From GCA-2746795 sp964643965 (lineage in GTDB: Bacteria > Chloroflexota > Anaerolineae > Promineifilales > Promineifilaceae), in assembly GCA_964643965.1 (NCBI GenBank), contig CAZXVH010000049.1, forward strand, positions 1-33,671: a stretch of 33,671 nt of DNA, given 5' to 3'. Of this stretch, positions 23,130-31,709 are shown in pieces. Under the pieces are notes generated by a model. It saw only the letters and a list, made by a program, of their open reading frames with translations. It had not been told where the DNA came from and did not search any database. A program made the position numbers and the translations under genes. Position 1 is the stretch's first letter, and each line of letters begins with the position of its first letter.

Positions 23130-24139
23130 TGATAAACCCGGCTAAAATTGCCGGTATCTCTTGGTAACGGGCGCACTGAAAATCATCCAACTGCACAAGC
23201 TTCCTGATGCGGCCCGGAGGCAAAGACAAACAAGTCGTTCTCGCCCAGATAATAATCATGCGGCACTTTCTCCAACGCCTCCCAGTTTCCCTGACTATAG
23301 ACATCAATTTGCAAAACACAGGTGGGCGCAGAACCCACAAAAGTAAAGCACAGGTTCGTTACCCTTTCATAATCATGTTGCGTCACCGTATAGCCTTGCC
23401 ATGTTTCTGGCAGCGGTAGTGTGAAACCAAAGGTGTTGTTTGTGTACACCAAGGTTTCAGGGGTTGAGCCGCCATCTTGCTCAAGAGAAAAAGTAAGCCA
23501 TTCTAACGTGACGGTATATGCCTGTTCCAGGTCTGCATCTGTAAAATGCAGGTAGCCGACACGGTTTTCTCCGGTACGGTAACAAACAATTTCAAACGGT
23601 GCCGTCGATAGATTTACAACTTCTGGTTCGGGGCTGAAGGCGTCGCCGCTGGCACATTGGGCAAATATTGGCGCTTCAGGGAAAACGTTGTCGTAGGCTA
23701 ACTGCGCTGGTGCTATCGGATAGATTTCAATCGATCCGCTGTCAGGCCCCGGCAGCAAATTAAAGTCACAATTGGGATCAGGGGGCGTCAGACTGACCCC
23801 ATTATCAAAGTCAAAGCAGCCGGGCAATACGATAATTTCGTCGCTGCCGCCGTTATGTACTGAATGGGTGGTGGGCAAAGCTTCACTGATAGGCGTGGGG
23901 GGAATGGTGGTGGCTGTGGCTTCGGTAATATTGCTAGGTGGCGTGGGGGAAACGGCCGTTACCTCAAGTGTTGGCGCTGCTGCCGGTTCATCTAAATCTA
24001 GTGCCTCAGATGCAGCCGGTATTTCCACCACCGCCGCCGGCTCCACCTGTTCTATCTGCAACGTGCCGCACGCGCTCAAGACAAGCACACCTATTACGAA
24101 GAGCAAGATCATGTTTGTTTTGTGTAATTTCTTGTTCAT
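23122..24139 (-). pseudogene. Lipoprotein of about 338 aa with a frameshift near its C-terminus
   Basis: The protein begins MNKKLHKTNMILLFVIG with lipobox LSAC (Cys24), followed by an 80-residue Ala/Pro/Thr linker and a Cys-containing globular part (SDEIIVLPGCFDFDN, FEIVCYRTGENRVGYLHFTD). The ATG at 24139 has AAAGGAGATAAAA upstream. The frame ends early at 23183 after ASGPHQEACAVG. One base of shift near 23195 gives a continuous ending VQLDDFQCARYQEIPAILAG, which closes at 23122. The shifted ending looks like the real C-terminus. The lesion could be biological or an assembly error. The function is unknown; it lies downstream of a two-component system. Confidence 0.72.
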
Positions 24140-24300
24140 TTTTATCTCCTTTACACTCAATGTCAGACACAAAGACCTTTGTTTTTTCAATAAATCAGAG
24201 TGTAATTGAAGGATGTAGCAAGAAGATGGCTGGCATGGTGCTGCTTTGTTTCATCAAGTTACAGTTCTGTAACACATGATCAAACGGGGAACGGTTTCAT

Positions 24301-25222
24301 TTAATCGAGGGAAGGCTTCGCCTCATCGTTTACGGGCAGACGCATCGTGACCACCGTGCCTTGTTGTGGGCGACTGCGAATGGTGACGCGCCCTCCATGA
24401 CGCACAGCAATGGCACGTACCAATGATAGACCGAGACCGCTCCCCGGTGTACTTTGCGCCTCCTTTCCCCGATACAATTCGTCCCAAACCCGTGGGATTT
24501 CCTCGGCAGGAATACCGTATCCCGTGTCTGCAATTTCAATGATTACCGTCCGTTCATCCTCGGCCGCTCGTAGCTCAATGGTATCGGCCGGTTGCGTAAA
24601 TTTAAGCGCATTATCCAGCAGATTGTACACAGCCAGGAAGATCAGATCCCAGTCACCAGCAACAGTAGGCAGGGGCCAGGGCGCACGAGGAATGGAGAGT
24701 ACCAGTTGACGGTTATCGGCTCCCGGCGTCGTCTCAATCAAGGCAAACAGTTCTGACAACAACGCCGTCATATCTACTGGCTCTCGTTCTAATTCTCGCG
24801 TTTCCAAATCTGACAATTTACGCAGGTCGCTGACGAGTCGCCGCAGCCGCTGCGCCTGAGAGTTGATGCTTTCCAGCGGAATTTGGTAAACATCGCTGGT
24901 ATCGGCCGAGGCAATATTGGCTAAACCGGCCAGAATAGCGGTCAAAGGATTCTTGAGTTCATGATCGAGGCGGCGTAAAAACCGTCGCCTATCCTGACTA
25001 CTCTTTTGTATAGCTTCCAGATGGGCTTTTTCTCGGCTCGCTTGGCAGGCAAAGATTATTGTCATGAAAACGGAGAGGAGCAGTCCCAATAAATACAAAG
25101 CAGATCGTCCCCAAATCTATAGTGAAACGATACAAGGGAGCCTGGTTTGTGCTGTTGAGAAACAGGCTGATAATGGCTCCCAGCAGAACAGGGACTCCAG
25201 CGAAAATCCAGCGCCATCTCAT
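24301..25222 (-). pseudogene. Sensor histidine kinase with N-terminal frameshift
   Basis: The gene starts at an ATG (25222) that overlaps the response regulator stop (ATGA). The first frame gives MRWRWIFAGVPVLLGAIISL, one membrane segment, and continues to TIDLGTICF. Removing one base from AAA at 25097-25099 (TTT on the coding strand) joins it to YLLGLLLSVFMTIIFACQ, a second membrane segment. The HisKA box RRLDHELKNPLTAILAGLANI, the N box (YNLLDNALKF) and the G boxes (DTGYGIP, GSGLGLSLV) are intact. Repaired length is about 306 aa, with no periplasmic sensor domain. It could be a real lesion or an error; the downstream frame might still start from a TTG at 25098. Confidence 0.82.
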
Positions 25223-25947
25223 CCACTCGTCTCCACATCGGCCGCAAAACGGTAGCCTTCACCGGCAACGGTGCTTATAAAACGAGGTTCGGCAGCATCA
25301 TCACCCAACACGCGGCGTAGTTCCGCAATGCGGGTGTCTACCGCCCGGGTACCCGTCGGGTAATCCCAGCCCCACACGGCGTCCAGCAGGCGATCCCGCG
25401 TGAGCAGTTCGTCTGGATGCGTCATGAGATATTCGAGCAGCGCCACCGCTTTCGGGGTTAGCGCCAATTCCTGGTCTCCTAAATATGCTCGCCGCGCTCG
25501 TCTATCGAGATGTAAGGAACCAGCGGAAAGTTTCCAGGCGGTTGCCAGTGGGGGGCGCCCCAATTGCGCCCGACGTAATATGGCGCGGATTCGTGCCACC
25601 AGTTCGTGAGGTTCAAATGGTTTATTGAGATAATCGTCGGCGCCTTCTTCCAATGCCATCGCTCGTTCAAATGCTTCCCCGACTTGTGTCAGTAAAATAA
25701 TGGGGATCCAATTGTCTCTAGCCCGTAGCTGACGCAATGCTTCTCTGCCATCCATCCGGGGCATTAAAACATCCATCACAATCAGGTCTGGAGCTAATTC
25801 TTTTGCTTTCTGCAACGCCGCTGCGCCATCATGGGCAACTGTTACCAGAAATCCTGAGCGTTCCAAGAATGGCGTTAGATTGTCAGTGATAGCAGCCTCG
25901 TCATCAACGAGAAGAATGTGATTCTTGTTTTTTTCCATTTTTACCAT
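25219..25947 (-). CDS. OmpR/PhoB-family response regulator
   Basis: This is a 242-aa regulator. The receiver domain (about 8-125) has the acidic pair D15-D16, phospho-acceptor D59 (LIVMDVLMPRMDG), T87 and K109 (NKPFEPHEL). A C-terminal winged helix (about 145-238) has ELALTPKAVALLEYLMTHPD and RAVDTRIAELRRVLGDD. It probably binds direct-repeat DNA after phosphorylation. It shares an ATGA overlap with the histidine kinase gene, so the two are translationally coupled. The start is either ATG 25947 or the ATG three codons later (MEKNKN); no strong ribosome binding site is seen at either. The targets may include the lipoprotein genes downstream, but this is inference. Confidence 0.93.
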   Translation of the reverse strand: MVKMEKNKNHILLVDDEAAITDNLTPFLERSGFLVTVAHDGAAALQKAKELAPDLIVMDVLMPRMDGREALRQLRARDNWIPIILLTQVGEAFERAMALEEGADDYLNKPFEPHELVARIRAILRRAQLGRPPLATAWKLSAGSLHLDRRARRAYLGDQELALTPKAVALLEYLMTHPDELLTRDRLLDAVWGWDYPTGTRAVDTRIAELRRVLGDDAAEPRFISTVAGEGYRFAADVETSG

Positions 25948-26119
25948 TTCGATAAATCCGTAAAATCATCGTGATTTTGCAAATGTGTTTTCTTGGCAAA
26001 TTTACGCAAGCATTGATGCCGTCTAACATTTATTGTAGAAATTCCCCTAAATTGTGCAAAAGAAAAACACTTTGACGCTGATGGGGTGAACGGCCGTTTC
26101 CCTCTCCCACACTTTCCCT

Positions 26120-26131
26120 TATAATTCTCTT
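26120..26131 (+). promoter_or_regulatory. -10 box TATAAT six bases before the LAL start codon
   Basis: TATAAT (26120-26125) is followed by six bases and then GTG. With the usual 6-base distance to the transcription start, the mRNA would begin at the start codon. No -35 consensus is found at 16-18 bases, and there is no ribosome binding site. The pattern recurs at 31602, 33616 and 29768. Confidence 0.65.
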
Positions 26132-28855
26132 GTGTTTGACTCACTCCTGCAAACGAAACTCTATCTACCACCCAACCGCTCTAACTGGGTAGAACGGCCG
26201 CGACTGTTAACACAGTTGGAAGCGAAACGGCCGTTAAAACTCATCCTCATCTCAGCCCCCGCCGGTTATGGCAAAACCACCCTGATTACCAACTGGCTGC
26301 AACAACGGGAAGATGCACATGCCTGTTGGCTGTCATTGGATGAAGATGACAGCGATACCCAGCAATTCTTCCGCTATTTGGCGGTGGCGGTACGGCCGTT
26401 ACCCGACGTGCAATCTTCCCTGTCCCATTTGCTGCAATCAAACCAGACCATTCCCGCCAAAACGCTCATGAAGGCGTTTGTTCATGATGTCGTTCCCGTT
26501 TCCAGCCCTTTCCACCTCATTCTCGATGATTACCACGCCATCGATTCGGTAGAAATAGACAGGGCGCTGGCTGCCCTTTTAGACTTGATGCCGCCGCAGA
26601 TGACGCTGGTCATGACCAGTCGCAGCGACCCCGGCTTTCCCATTTCGCGACTGCGGGCGCGGGGTGAACTGATTGAACTACGCGCCGATGAGATGCGCTT
26701 TACCGAAGCAGAAGCGGCTCGATTTTTACAGCAAACGATGGGGCTAATCCTGCTGCCTGACCAGATTGCCGCTCTGGAAGCCCGCACCGAAGGCTGGATT
26801 GCCGGGCTGCAAATGGCGGCGCTCTCCATGCAAAACCGGGCCAGCAGTGATGTGGATGGCTTTGTCCATACGTTCACCGGCAGTCACCGCTTCATCATGG
26901 ATTATCTGGTTGAAGAAGCCTTGCGTCAGCAGCCCGAACCCGTGCGCACCTTCTTGCTGTCCACGTCGATTCTCGACCGGCTGTGCGGCCCTCTCTGTAC
27001 GGCCGTTACCGGGCAAGAAGATAGCCAGGCAATACTGGAATCTCTGGAGCGCAGCAACCTGTTTATCGTACCGCTTGATGATCAGCGGGTCTGGTACCGT
27101 TACCACCACCTGTTTGCCGATGTCCTGCAAGCCTATGACAAGGCCGCACAACCTGAGCAGATCGCCACTTTACACCAGCGAGCCAGCGCATGGTACGCGC
27201 AGCATGGGCTGCCAGCCGAGGCTGTGCGCCACGCCCTCGCCATCGGTGATTACGAGCAGGTAGCCGCATTGGCTGAACGGACTTGGCGCGACATGGACAG
27301 GCGTTACCAATCGGCTACCTGGCTTGGCTGGGTAAAGGCGTTGCCAGACGAGTTCGTTCGTGTCCGTCCCGTCCTTAGTGCACAGTATGCCTGGGCGCTG
27401 CTGGACAGCGGCGAGATGGAAGCCGCCGAAACCCGTTTACGGGATGCAGAACGGTGGCTGGACATGGGTGACCAACCAAAAACCGCAGCGGCCAGGATGG
27501 TGGTGGTGGACGAGGCAGAATTTCAGTCGCTGCCGATAACTATTGCCAATGCCCGTGCTTATCTTGCCCAAACGCTCGGGGATGTGGCTGACGCTGTGCA
27601 ATACGCCCAACAGGCACTCGATCTCCCCATCGAGAATTCCCCGTTTGAGCATGGTCTTTCGGCGTTACTGCTGGGGTTCGGCTACTGGGCGAGCGGAGAC
27701 CTGGACGCCGCTTTCCAGACGGTTTCTGATGCCATGTCTGCCATGTGGACGGCAGGTAACATCCCGTTTGCCATCAGTTTTACGTCTTATCTGGCAGACA
27801 TCATGCTGGCTCAAGGGCGTCTCCATGAGGCAGTAGCCACCTATGAAAACGCTTTGCAGCGTACAACGGCGCAGGGTAAGCCAGAAATACCGGAAACGGC
27901 CGTTCTGCATTTGGGGTTGAGTGAGCTGCACCTGGAACAAGGGGATATGGCCGCCGCTGAGCAACACCTGTTAAAAAGCCAGGAGTGGGGTGAGCAACCG
28001 GCGTTCCCGCCCTGGCATCGTCACTGGGCGCGCACACAGGCTCGTCTAAAAGTGGCTCAGGGAGACCTTGACGGCGCGGTTGCCCTGCTCAATGAGGGCG
28101 AAACCCTCTATTTTAGGCATCCCGTCCCAGATGTATGTCCTATAACGGCGTTGAAGGCTCGCGTCTGGCTCTTGCAAGGAAAATTGACAGAAGCACAGAC
28201 CTGGGCGCACGAGCAAGGATTGTCCGCTGCCGATACCCTCAGTTACCTGCGCGAATTTGAACACATCACCCTGGCGCGACTACGCATCGCCCAATACAAG
28301 CGTGATGGAAACAGCGCCAGCCTCCACGAGGCAGCAGATTTGCTTGCCCGGCTGTTGGCAGACGCGGAAGCGGGCAGACGGATAGGCAGCGTGGTTGAAA
28401 TCTTGATGCTGCAAGCGCTGGTATACGAGGTGCAGCATGACACAACTGCGGCGCTTGGGGTGTTGGCGCGCGCCCTGACCCTGGCCGAGCCAGCGGGTTA
28501 TGTCCGCATGTTTGTGGATGAAGGGCTGCCGATGATGAGGCTGCTGCAAAAAATGAACAGTGAAGAGGCTGTGATGAAGCGCTACTGCCACACATTGCTT
28601 ACCACCTTTGGCGCTCAAGTAGAAACGCAGCCTTCGTCCCCTACCCCACAACCGTTGGTTGATCCCCTCAGTGAGCGCGAACTGGAGATTCTCGCCCTCA
28701 TCGCCGCCGGTCTCAAAAACAAAGAGATTGCCGCGCAGTTAGTGATCAGCCTCAATACCGTCCTCTACCACAACAAAAACATCTACAGCAAGTTGGGCGT
28801 CAACAAACGCGCCCTGGCCATTGCCAAAGCCAGAGAACTCGGTCTGATAGCGTAA
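26132..28855 (+). CDS. LuxR/MalT-like LAL transcriptional regulator
   Basis: This is a 907-aa regulator starting MFDSLLQTKLYLPPNRSNWV, the usual opening of the family. Walker A APAGYGKTT is at 42-50, and the Walker B-like LILDDYHAID lies near 130. A winged helix and many TPR-like helical pairs fill the middle. The C-terminal LuxR HTH begins LSERELEILALIAAGLKNKE and ends KLGVNKRALAIAKARELGLI. Multiple palindrome copies lie within it (26226, 26392, 26999 and 27895), unlike the 12122 gene. The GTG start follows a -10 box directly, suggesting a leaderless message. It diverges from the response regulator gene. The signal and targets are unknown. Confidence 0.93.
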   Translation: MFDSLLQTKLYLPPNRSNWVERPRLLTQLEAKRPLKLILISAPAGYGKTTLITNWLQQREDAHACWLSLDEDDSDTQQFFRYLAVAVRPLPDVQSSLSHLLQSNQTIPAKTLMKAFVHDVVPVSSPFHLILDDYHAIDSVEIDRALAALLDLMPPQMTLVMTSRSDPGFPISRLRARGELIELRADEMRFTEAEAARFLQQTMGLILLPDQIAALEARTEGWIAGLQMAALSMQNRASSDVDGFVHTFTGSHRFIMDYLVEEALRQQPEPVRTFLLSTSILDRLCGPLCTAVTGQEDSQAILESLERSNLFIVPLDDQRVWYRYHHLFADVLQAYDKAAQPEQIATLHQRASAWYAQHGLPAEAVRHALAIGDYEQVAALAERTWRDMDRRYQSATWLGWVKALPDEFVRVRPVLSAQYAWALLDSGEMEAAETRLRDAERWLDMGDQPKTAAARMVVVDEAEFQSLPITIANARAYLAQTLGDVADAVQYAQQALDLPIENSPFEHGLSALLLGFGYWASGDLDAAFQTVSDAMSAMWTAGNIPFAISFTSYLADIMLAQGRLHEAVATYENALQRTTAQGKPEIPETAVLHLGLSELHLEQGDMAAAEQHLLKSQEWGEQPAFPPWHRHWARTQARLKVAQGDLDGAVALLNEGETLYFRHPVPDVCPITALKARVWLLQGKLTEAQTWAHEQGLSAADTLSYLREFEHITLARLRIAQYKRDGNSASLHEAADLLARLLADAEAGRRIGSVVEILMLQALVYEVQHDTTAALGVLARALTLAEPAGYVRMFVDEGLPMMRLLQKMNSEEAVMKRYCHTLLTTFGAQVETQPSSPTPQPLVDPLSERELEILALIAAGLKNKEIAAQLVISLNTVLYHNKNIYSKLGVNKRALAIAKARELGLIA

Positions 28856-28889
28856 CGGCCGTTTTCACCTCGACTTATTCCCCAATAGA

Positions 28890-29327
28890 TTATCTGGTTT
28901 CAAACAACGCTTGCGGGTCAAGCCGAGCCATGCCCTCAATTTGGTCAAAATGTTTGTCGGTGGAGATGATATGGCTGATCTGGTGGGTCTGCATAACGGC
29001 CGTATGCAGCACATCCCGCGCTTTTACGCCCTGGGGGGCATATTGGGCAAAGAGAGAAACGGCCGTTTTCATATCATTCCCTGTGACTGGCAGCACAACC
29101 GGAACCAAGTCCAGCAAATTCTGCGCCATTTGCACCCCGATTTGCCACTGCTGCATGGCTCCATAACGGTACAGCACTTCTTGAATAATTTCAGCGTCGA
29201 TAACGACATCTAAACGGCCGTTGGCAATCTCCGTCAACACCCAGACGCATGATTCTTTATACGGGTGGGCTTTACCAGCCGCATACATCGGCACATTGAC
29301 ATCCAAAAAGGAAGGCGTGTCATTCAT
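28890..29327 (-). CDS. PIN-domain toxin, VapC-like
   Basis: This 145-aa protein starts MNDTPSFLDVNVPMYAAG. The PIN site residues are D9, E50, D105 (ARDVLHTAV) and D124 (ISTDKHFD), a full set, so RNase activity is likely. The ATG at 29327 overlaps the antitoxin stop by eight bases. A longer frame from 29384 would lie inside the antitoxin and has no ribosome binding site. It converges with the 26132 LAL gene, with only 34 bases between. The target RNA is unknown. Confidence 0.9.
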   Translation of the reverse strand: MNDTPSFLDVNVPMYAAGKAHPYKESCVWVLTEIANGRLDVVIDAEIIQEVLYRYGAMQQWQIGVQMAQNLLDLVPVVLPVTGNDMKTAVSLFAQYAPQGVKARDVLHTAVMQTHQISHIISTDKHFDQIEGMARLDPQALFETR

Positions 29328-29571
29328 CAAGCGCCCCTTGCTCAATTTCCGCTTCCATTTGTGACCAATCCGCAACCGGCGCATCGAGCGCTAATAAATT
29401 AGCCAGTGCCTGTTGGCGTTTCTGCTGCTCAACCGGTACAAAATATCGTTCTTCCACCGCCTCACGAATCATGACGCTAAGTGGCTTTTGTTCTTGTTCA
29501 GCCAGCGCCATCAGTTCTTTATACTGTTCTTTTGTCAGAACTGTTTGTACCCGTTCTGTGTAGATCGCCAT
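29320..29571 (-). CDS. RHH/CopG-like antitoxin
   Basis: This is an 83-aa protein, MAIYTERVQTVLTKEQYKEL followed by MALAEQEQKPLSVMIREAVE. The first strand (ERVQTVLT) and two helices match the ribbon-helix-helix pattern of antitoxins paired with PIN toxins. The acidic C-terminal part would cover the toxin. The ATG at 29571 has GGAG upstream; a longer frame from 29622 runs over the operator repeats. The two genes overlap and form one operon under the promoter at 29589-29617. Confidence 0.87.
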   Translation of the reverse strand: MAIYTERVQTVLTKEQYKELMALAEQEQKPLSVMIREAVEERYFVPVEQQKRQQALANLLALDAPVADWSQMEAEIEQGALDE

Positions 29572-29582
29572 ATCATACTCCC

Positions 29583-29617
29583 AAATAGATAGTATTAAAT
29601 AGATAGTATCAAAACAA
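29583..29617 (-). promoter_or_regulatory. Promoter with tandem 14-bp operator repeats for the RHH/PIN operon
   Basis: AAATAGATAGTATT (29583-29596) and AAATAGATAGTATC (29597-29610) are adjacent direct repeats. They cover the spacer and -10 of a minus-strand promoter with -35 TTGTTT (29612-29617), 17 bases and -10 TACTAT (29589-29594). RHH antitoxins usually bind such tandem repeats cooperatively, so autorepression is expected. Confidence 0.75.
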
Positions 29618-29767
29618 TACAATAAACCATTTGGGCTGTCAATGGTAGTTTTCGGATAAACGACAAACCAAAAGAATACGCACCTACAGCTTCTACTCCC
29701 CGCTAAACTACAGCTTTTTGCCCCTACAACTACAGTTTCCTGTGGGGATTTGTCACGCCACCTGCCT

Positions 29768-29779
29768 TATTCTTGAAGC
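29768..29779 (+). promoter_or_regulatory. -10-like TATTCT six bases before the 29780 start
   Basis: TATTCT (29768-29773) lies exactly six bases before ATG 29780, the same layout as at 26120 and 31602. No ribosome binding site is seen. The hexamer matches TATAAT at four of six positions, so this is the weakest of the four cases. Confidence 0.4.
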
Positions 29780-30010
29780 ATGATGAACGAACACGCAGAC
29801 AAGCAGAACCAGTACCACATCAAAATCGAAGGTCATTTAGACGGCCGTTGGCAAACATGGTTCGAGGGTTTCACCATCACCCGCACCGCAGGTGGCCATA
29901 CGATTCTGAGCGGGGCCATCCGCGACCAGGCGGCGCTGCATGGCGTGTTTAAGAAGATCAATAATCTTGGATTGACGCTCATTTCGGTCAATCCCCACCT
30001 GTCAGAGTAA
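29780..30010 (+). CDS. Small conserved protein, QAALxGV family
   Basis: This is a 76-aa soluble protein with two beta-rich parts: YHIKIEGHLDGRWQTWFEGF, and DQAALHGVFKKINNLGLTL ending in ISV. It is related in layout to the 85-aa product at 11655-11912. Members often precede DUF4386-like or hydrolase genes in Chloroflexota, as here. The function is unknown. A second ATG lies at 29783. The next gene begins 21 bases downstream with its own ribosome binding site, so the two are probably cotranscribed. Confidence 0.75.
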   Translation: MMNEHADKQNQYHIKIEGHLDGRWQTWFEGFTITRTAGGHTILSGAIRDQAALHGVFKKINNLGLTLISVNPHLSE

Positions 30011-30031
30011 CTGGCACAAGGAGAGAAAATT

Positions 30032-30541
30032 ATGAAACAAGAAAGCAAATCAAGTATGACGTCGTTACAGAAGTGGGGCGGGGCGGCCGCTTTGTACGAG
30101 GCATTGGCCTATATTATTGGCATCGTCGGCTTTGTGGCCGTTGTCAATATTTCCGAGAATGCCGGTCCGGTGCAAAAGGTGGCGACGATTGTGGAAAATC
30201 AGGGAGTGCTCTCGATGCTGTACCTGATTGTGTACGTGGCCTGGGGTGCCATGCTGGTGGTTTTATCGTTGGCGCTGCATGAGCGACTACAAGGTCACAA
30301 ATCAGCCGTAGCCCGCACCGCCACCGCCTTTGGCATTATCTGGGCAGTCCTCGTGATTGCCAGCGGCATGATTTATAACGTAGGCATGGAAACGGCCGTT
30401 TCCCAATCGACCCTCTACCAACTGCCCCCAGACAGCGGCCCACAGAATCAGTTTGGCGGCGGGCATGGCTTCACGGGTTTGAATTACAGCTATGCCCCCG
30501 ATTCGACGGCCGAATTGCAGTATTGGTGCGCGGTGAATTAG
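30032..30541 (+). CDS. DUF4386-like membrane protein, apparently shortened
   Basis: This is a 169-aa protein with an ATG at 30032 and GGAGA upstream. It has three clear membrane segments (AYIIGIVGFVAVVNI, LSMLYLIVYVAWGAMLVVL, ATAFGIIWAVLVIASGMIY) and a loop between the first two. Intact relatives have about six segments. The part after QNQFGGGHGFTG resembles the family's QNGLGGGNEIVGG motif, but the next residues (LNYSYAPDSTAELQYW) are not hydrophobic, and the protein ends early. It is therefore likely truncated or internally deleted. The family call is by recollection of motifs. Confidence 0.6.
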   Translation: MKQESKSSMTSLQKWGGAAALYEALAYIIGIVGFVAVVNISENAGPVQKVATIVENQGVLSMLYLIVYVAWGAMLVVLSLALHERLQGHKSAVARTATAFGIIWAVLVIASGMIYNVGMETAVSQSTLYQLPPDSGPQNQFGGGHGFTGLNYSYAPDSTAELQYWCAVN

Positions 30542-30576
30542 TTTACCCATACACGTTCAACCAGGAGATTTCTAAG

Positions 30577-31563
30577 ATGAAAAAGTTTTTGCGAATTACG
30601 CTTATTTTAACGGCCGTTTTAATCATCATCTACTTCACAGCGGCCCTGGTTCTCACATTTTTACCCGAGCCAACTTTTGCGACAGGGCCGTTCCCGGTGG
30701 CAAAGTCGGCCACGACCGATTTTGAGCCAAAGCAGTTCACTGTGCGGGACGGCGAAACATTATTCGCTCGCCACTTCCCGGCTGAATCGGACATGACCAT
30801 CTTGCTGCTCCACGGCGTCACCTCGGACAGCGCCGCCCTCAACTTGAGCGCGGAAAAGCTGCGTCAGGCCACTGAGGCAGAAGTCGTGGCGCTTGATCTG
30901 CGCGGTCATGGGCAGTCGGGCGGCACGGCTGGCGACGTGGCTTACATGGGTCAATATGAAGATGATGTGGCCGATGTGATTGCCGCCATTCGTTCTGAGC
31001 AGCCAAACGGCCGTCTTATTCTGGCTGGTCACTCGATGGGGGGCGGGATTGCGCTGCAATTTGCCCAGTTGGCCGAGGCGCCCCCCGTAGATGGTTATCT
31101 GTTGTTTGCGCCCCATCTGGGAACATATGCGCCCACAATGCCGCAGTTAGACCCGGAAACAGCTGATTTTGCCGCTGCCTACACTCAACTGCATGTACCG
31201 CGCCTGATTGGGCTGACGATGCTCAATGCGCTGGGCATCACGGCGCTCAATCAGCAGAATACACTCTTCTTTAATGTGCCGGACACGGCAACCCATACTT
31301 ACAGCTATCGGGCGATGGTCAATTCTTCACCAACAGATTATGCGGCGGCGTTAACGGCCGTTGACGCACCCATGCTGGTGGTCGTAGGTAGTCAAGATGA
31401 AGCGTTTGTAGCCGATCAATTCCCAACGGCCGTGACCCAGTACAGTGATGGGGAAGTACACGTCATTGACGGTGAGAATCACACCAGCATTGTAGAAAGC
31501 GCCGCCGCTATGATGATCATCGATAACTGGTTAGATGAGACTCTGTTGGTTGACCAAAATTAA
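30577..31563 (+). CDS. Membrane-anchored alpha/beta hydrolase
   Basis: This 328-aa protein starts with a hydrophobic anchor (MKKFLRITLILTAVLIIIYF). The hydrolase fold has an oxyanion region LLLHGVTSDSA, the nucleophile elbow AGHSMGGG with Ser153, an acid loop VVVGSQDEAF and a catalytic His in GENHTS. The triad looks complete. It probably acts outside the membrane as a lipase, esterase or monoglyceride-lipase-like enzyme; the substrate is unknown. I chose ATG 30577 because GGAG lies nine bases upstream; the longer frame from 30523 overlaps the preceding gene. It is in line with the membrane protein gene. Confidence 0.88.
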   Translation: MKKFLRITLILTAVLIIIYFTAALVLTFLPEPTFATGPFPVAKSATTDFEPKQFTVRDGETLFARHFPAESDMTILLLHGVTSDSAALNLSAEKLRQATEAEVVALDLRGHGQSGGTAGDVAYMGQYEDDVADVIAAIRSEQPNGRLILAGHSMGGGIALQFAQLAEAPPVDGYLLFAPHLGTYAPTMPQLDPETADFAAAYTQLHVPRLIGLTMLNALGITALNQQNTLFFNVPDTATHTYSYRAMVNSSPTDYAAALTAVDAPMLVVVGSQDEAFVADQFPTAVTQYSDGEVHVIDGENHTSIVESAAAMMIIDNWLDETLLVDQN

Positions 31564-31586
31564 GCATCACTTAATTCTGGTCAACC
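31548..31586. terminator. Long hairpin covering the hydrolase stop codon
   Basis: GGTTGACCAAAATTAAG (31548-31564) and CTTAATTCTGGTCAACC (31570-31586) pair over 17 positions with one mismatch and a five-base loop. The TAA lies in the left arm. No T-run follows directly, although AACTCTTT comes soon after. It could be a terminator or an mRNA 3'-end stabiliser; it also lies immediately before the promoter at 31602. Confidence 0.7.
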
Positions 31587-31601
31587 CGTTAACTCTTTCA
31601 G

Positions 31602-31607
31602 TATACT
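31602..31607 (+). promoter_or_regulatory. -10 box TATACT six bases before an LAL stub
   Basis: TATACT (31602-31607) is followed by six bases and ATG 31614. A -35-like TGGTCA lies 18 bases upstream (31578-31583) inside the preceding hairpin. The layout is the same as at the intact LAL gene (26120). Confidence 0.6.
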
Positions 31608-31613
31608 GCGTCT

Positions 31614-31709
31614 ATGTTTGATGACTTACTACAAACAAAATTATATGTACCTCGATTACGGCCGTCGGGCAACGGTTCTTCAAATTCCTCGGCCCGTGTC
31701 ACTTTATAG
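31614..31709 (+). pseudogene. N-terminal stub of a third LAL regulator
   Basis: ATG 31614 encodes MFDDLLQTKLYVPRLRPSG, nearly the same opening as the 26132 gene (MFDSLLQTKLYLPPNR). It then runs into unrelated residues and stops at TAG 31707-31709. Only about the first 18 codons are family-like. The promoter is intact, so it may still be transcribed. It overlaps the end of a minus-strand remnant. Confidence 0.7.
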
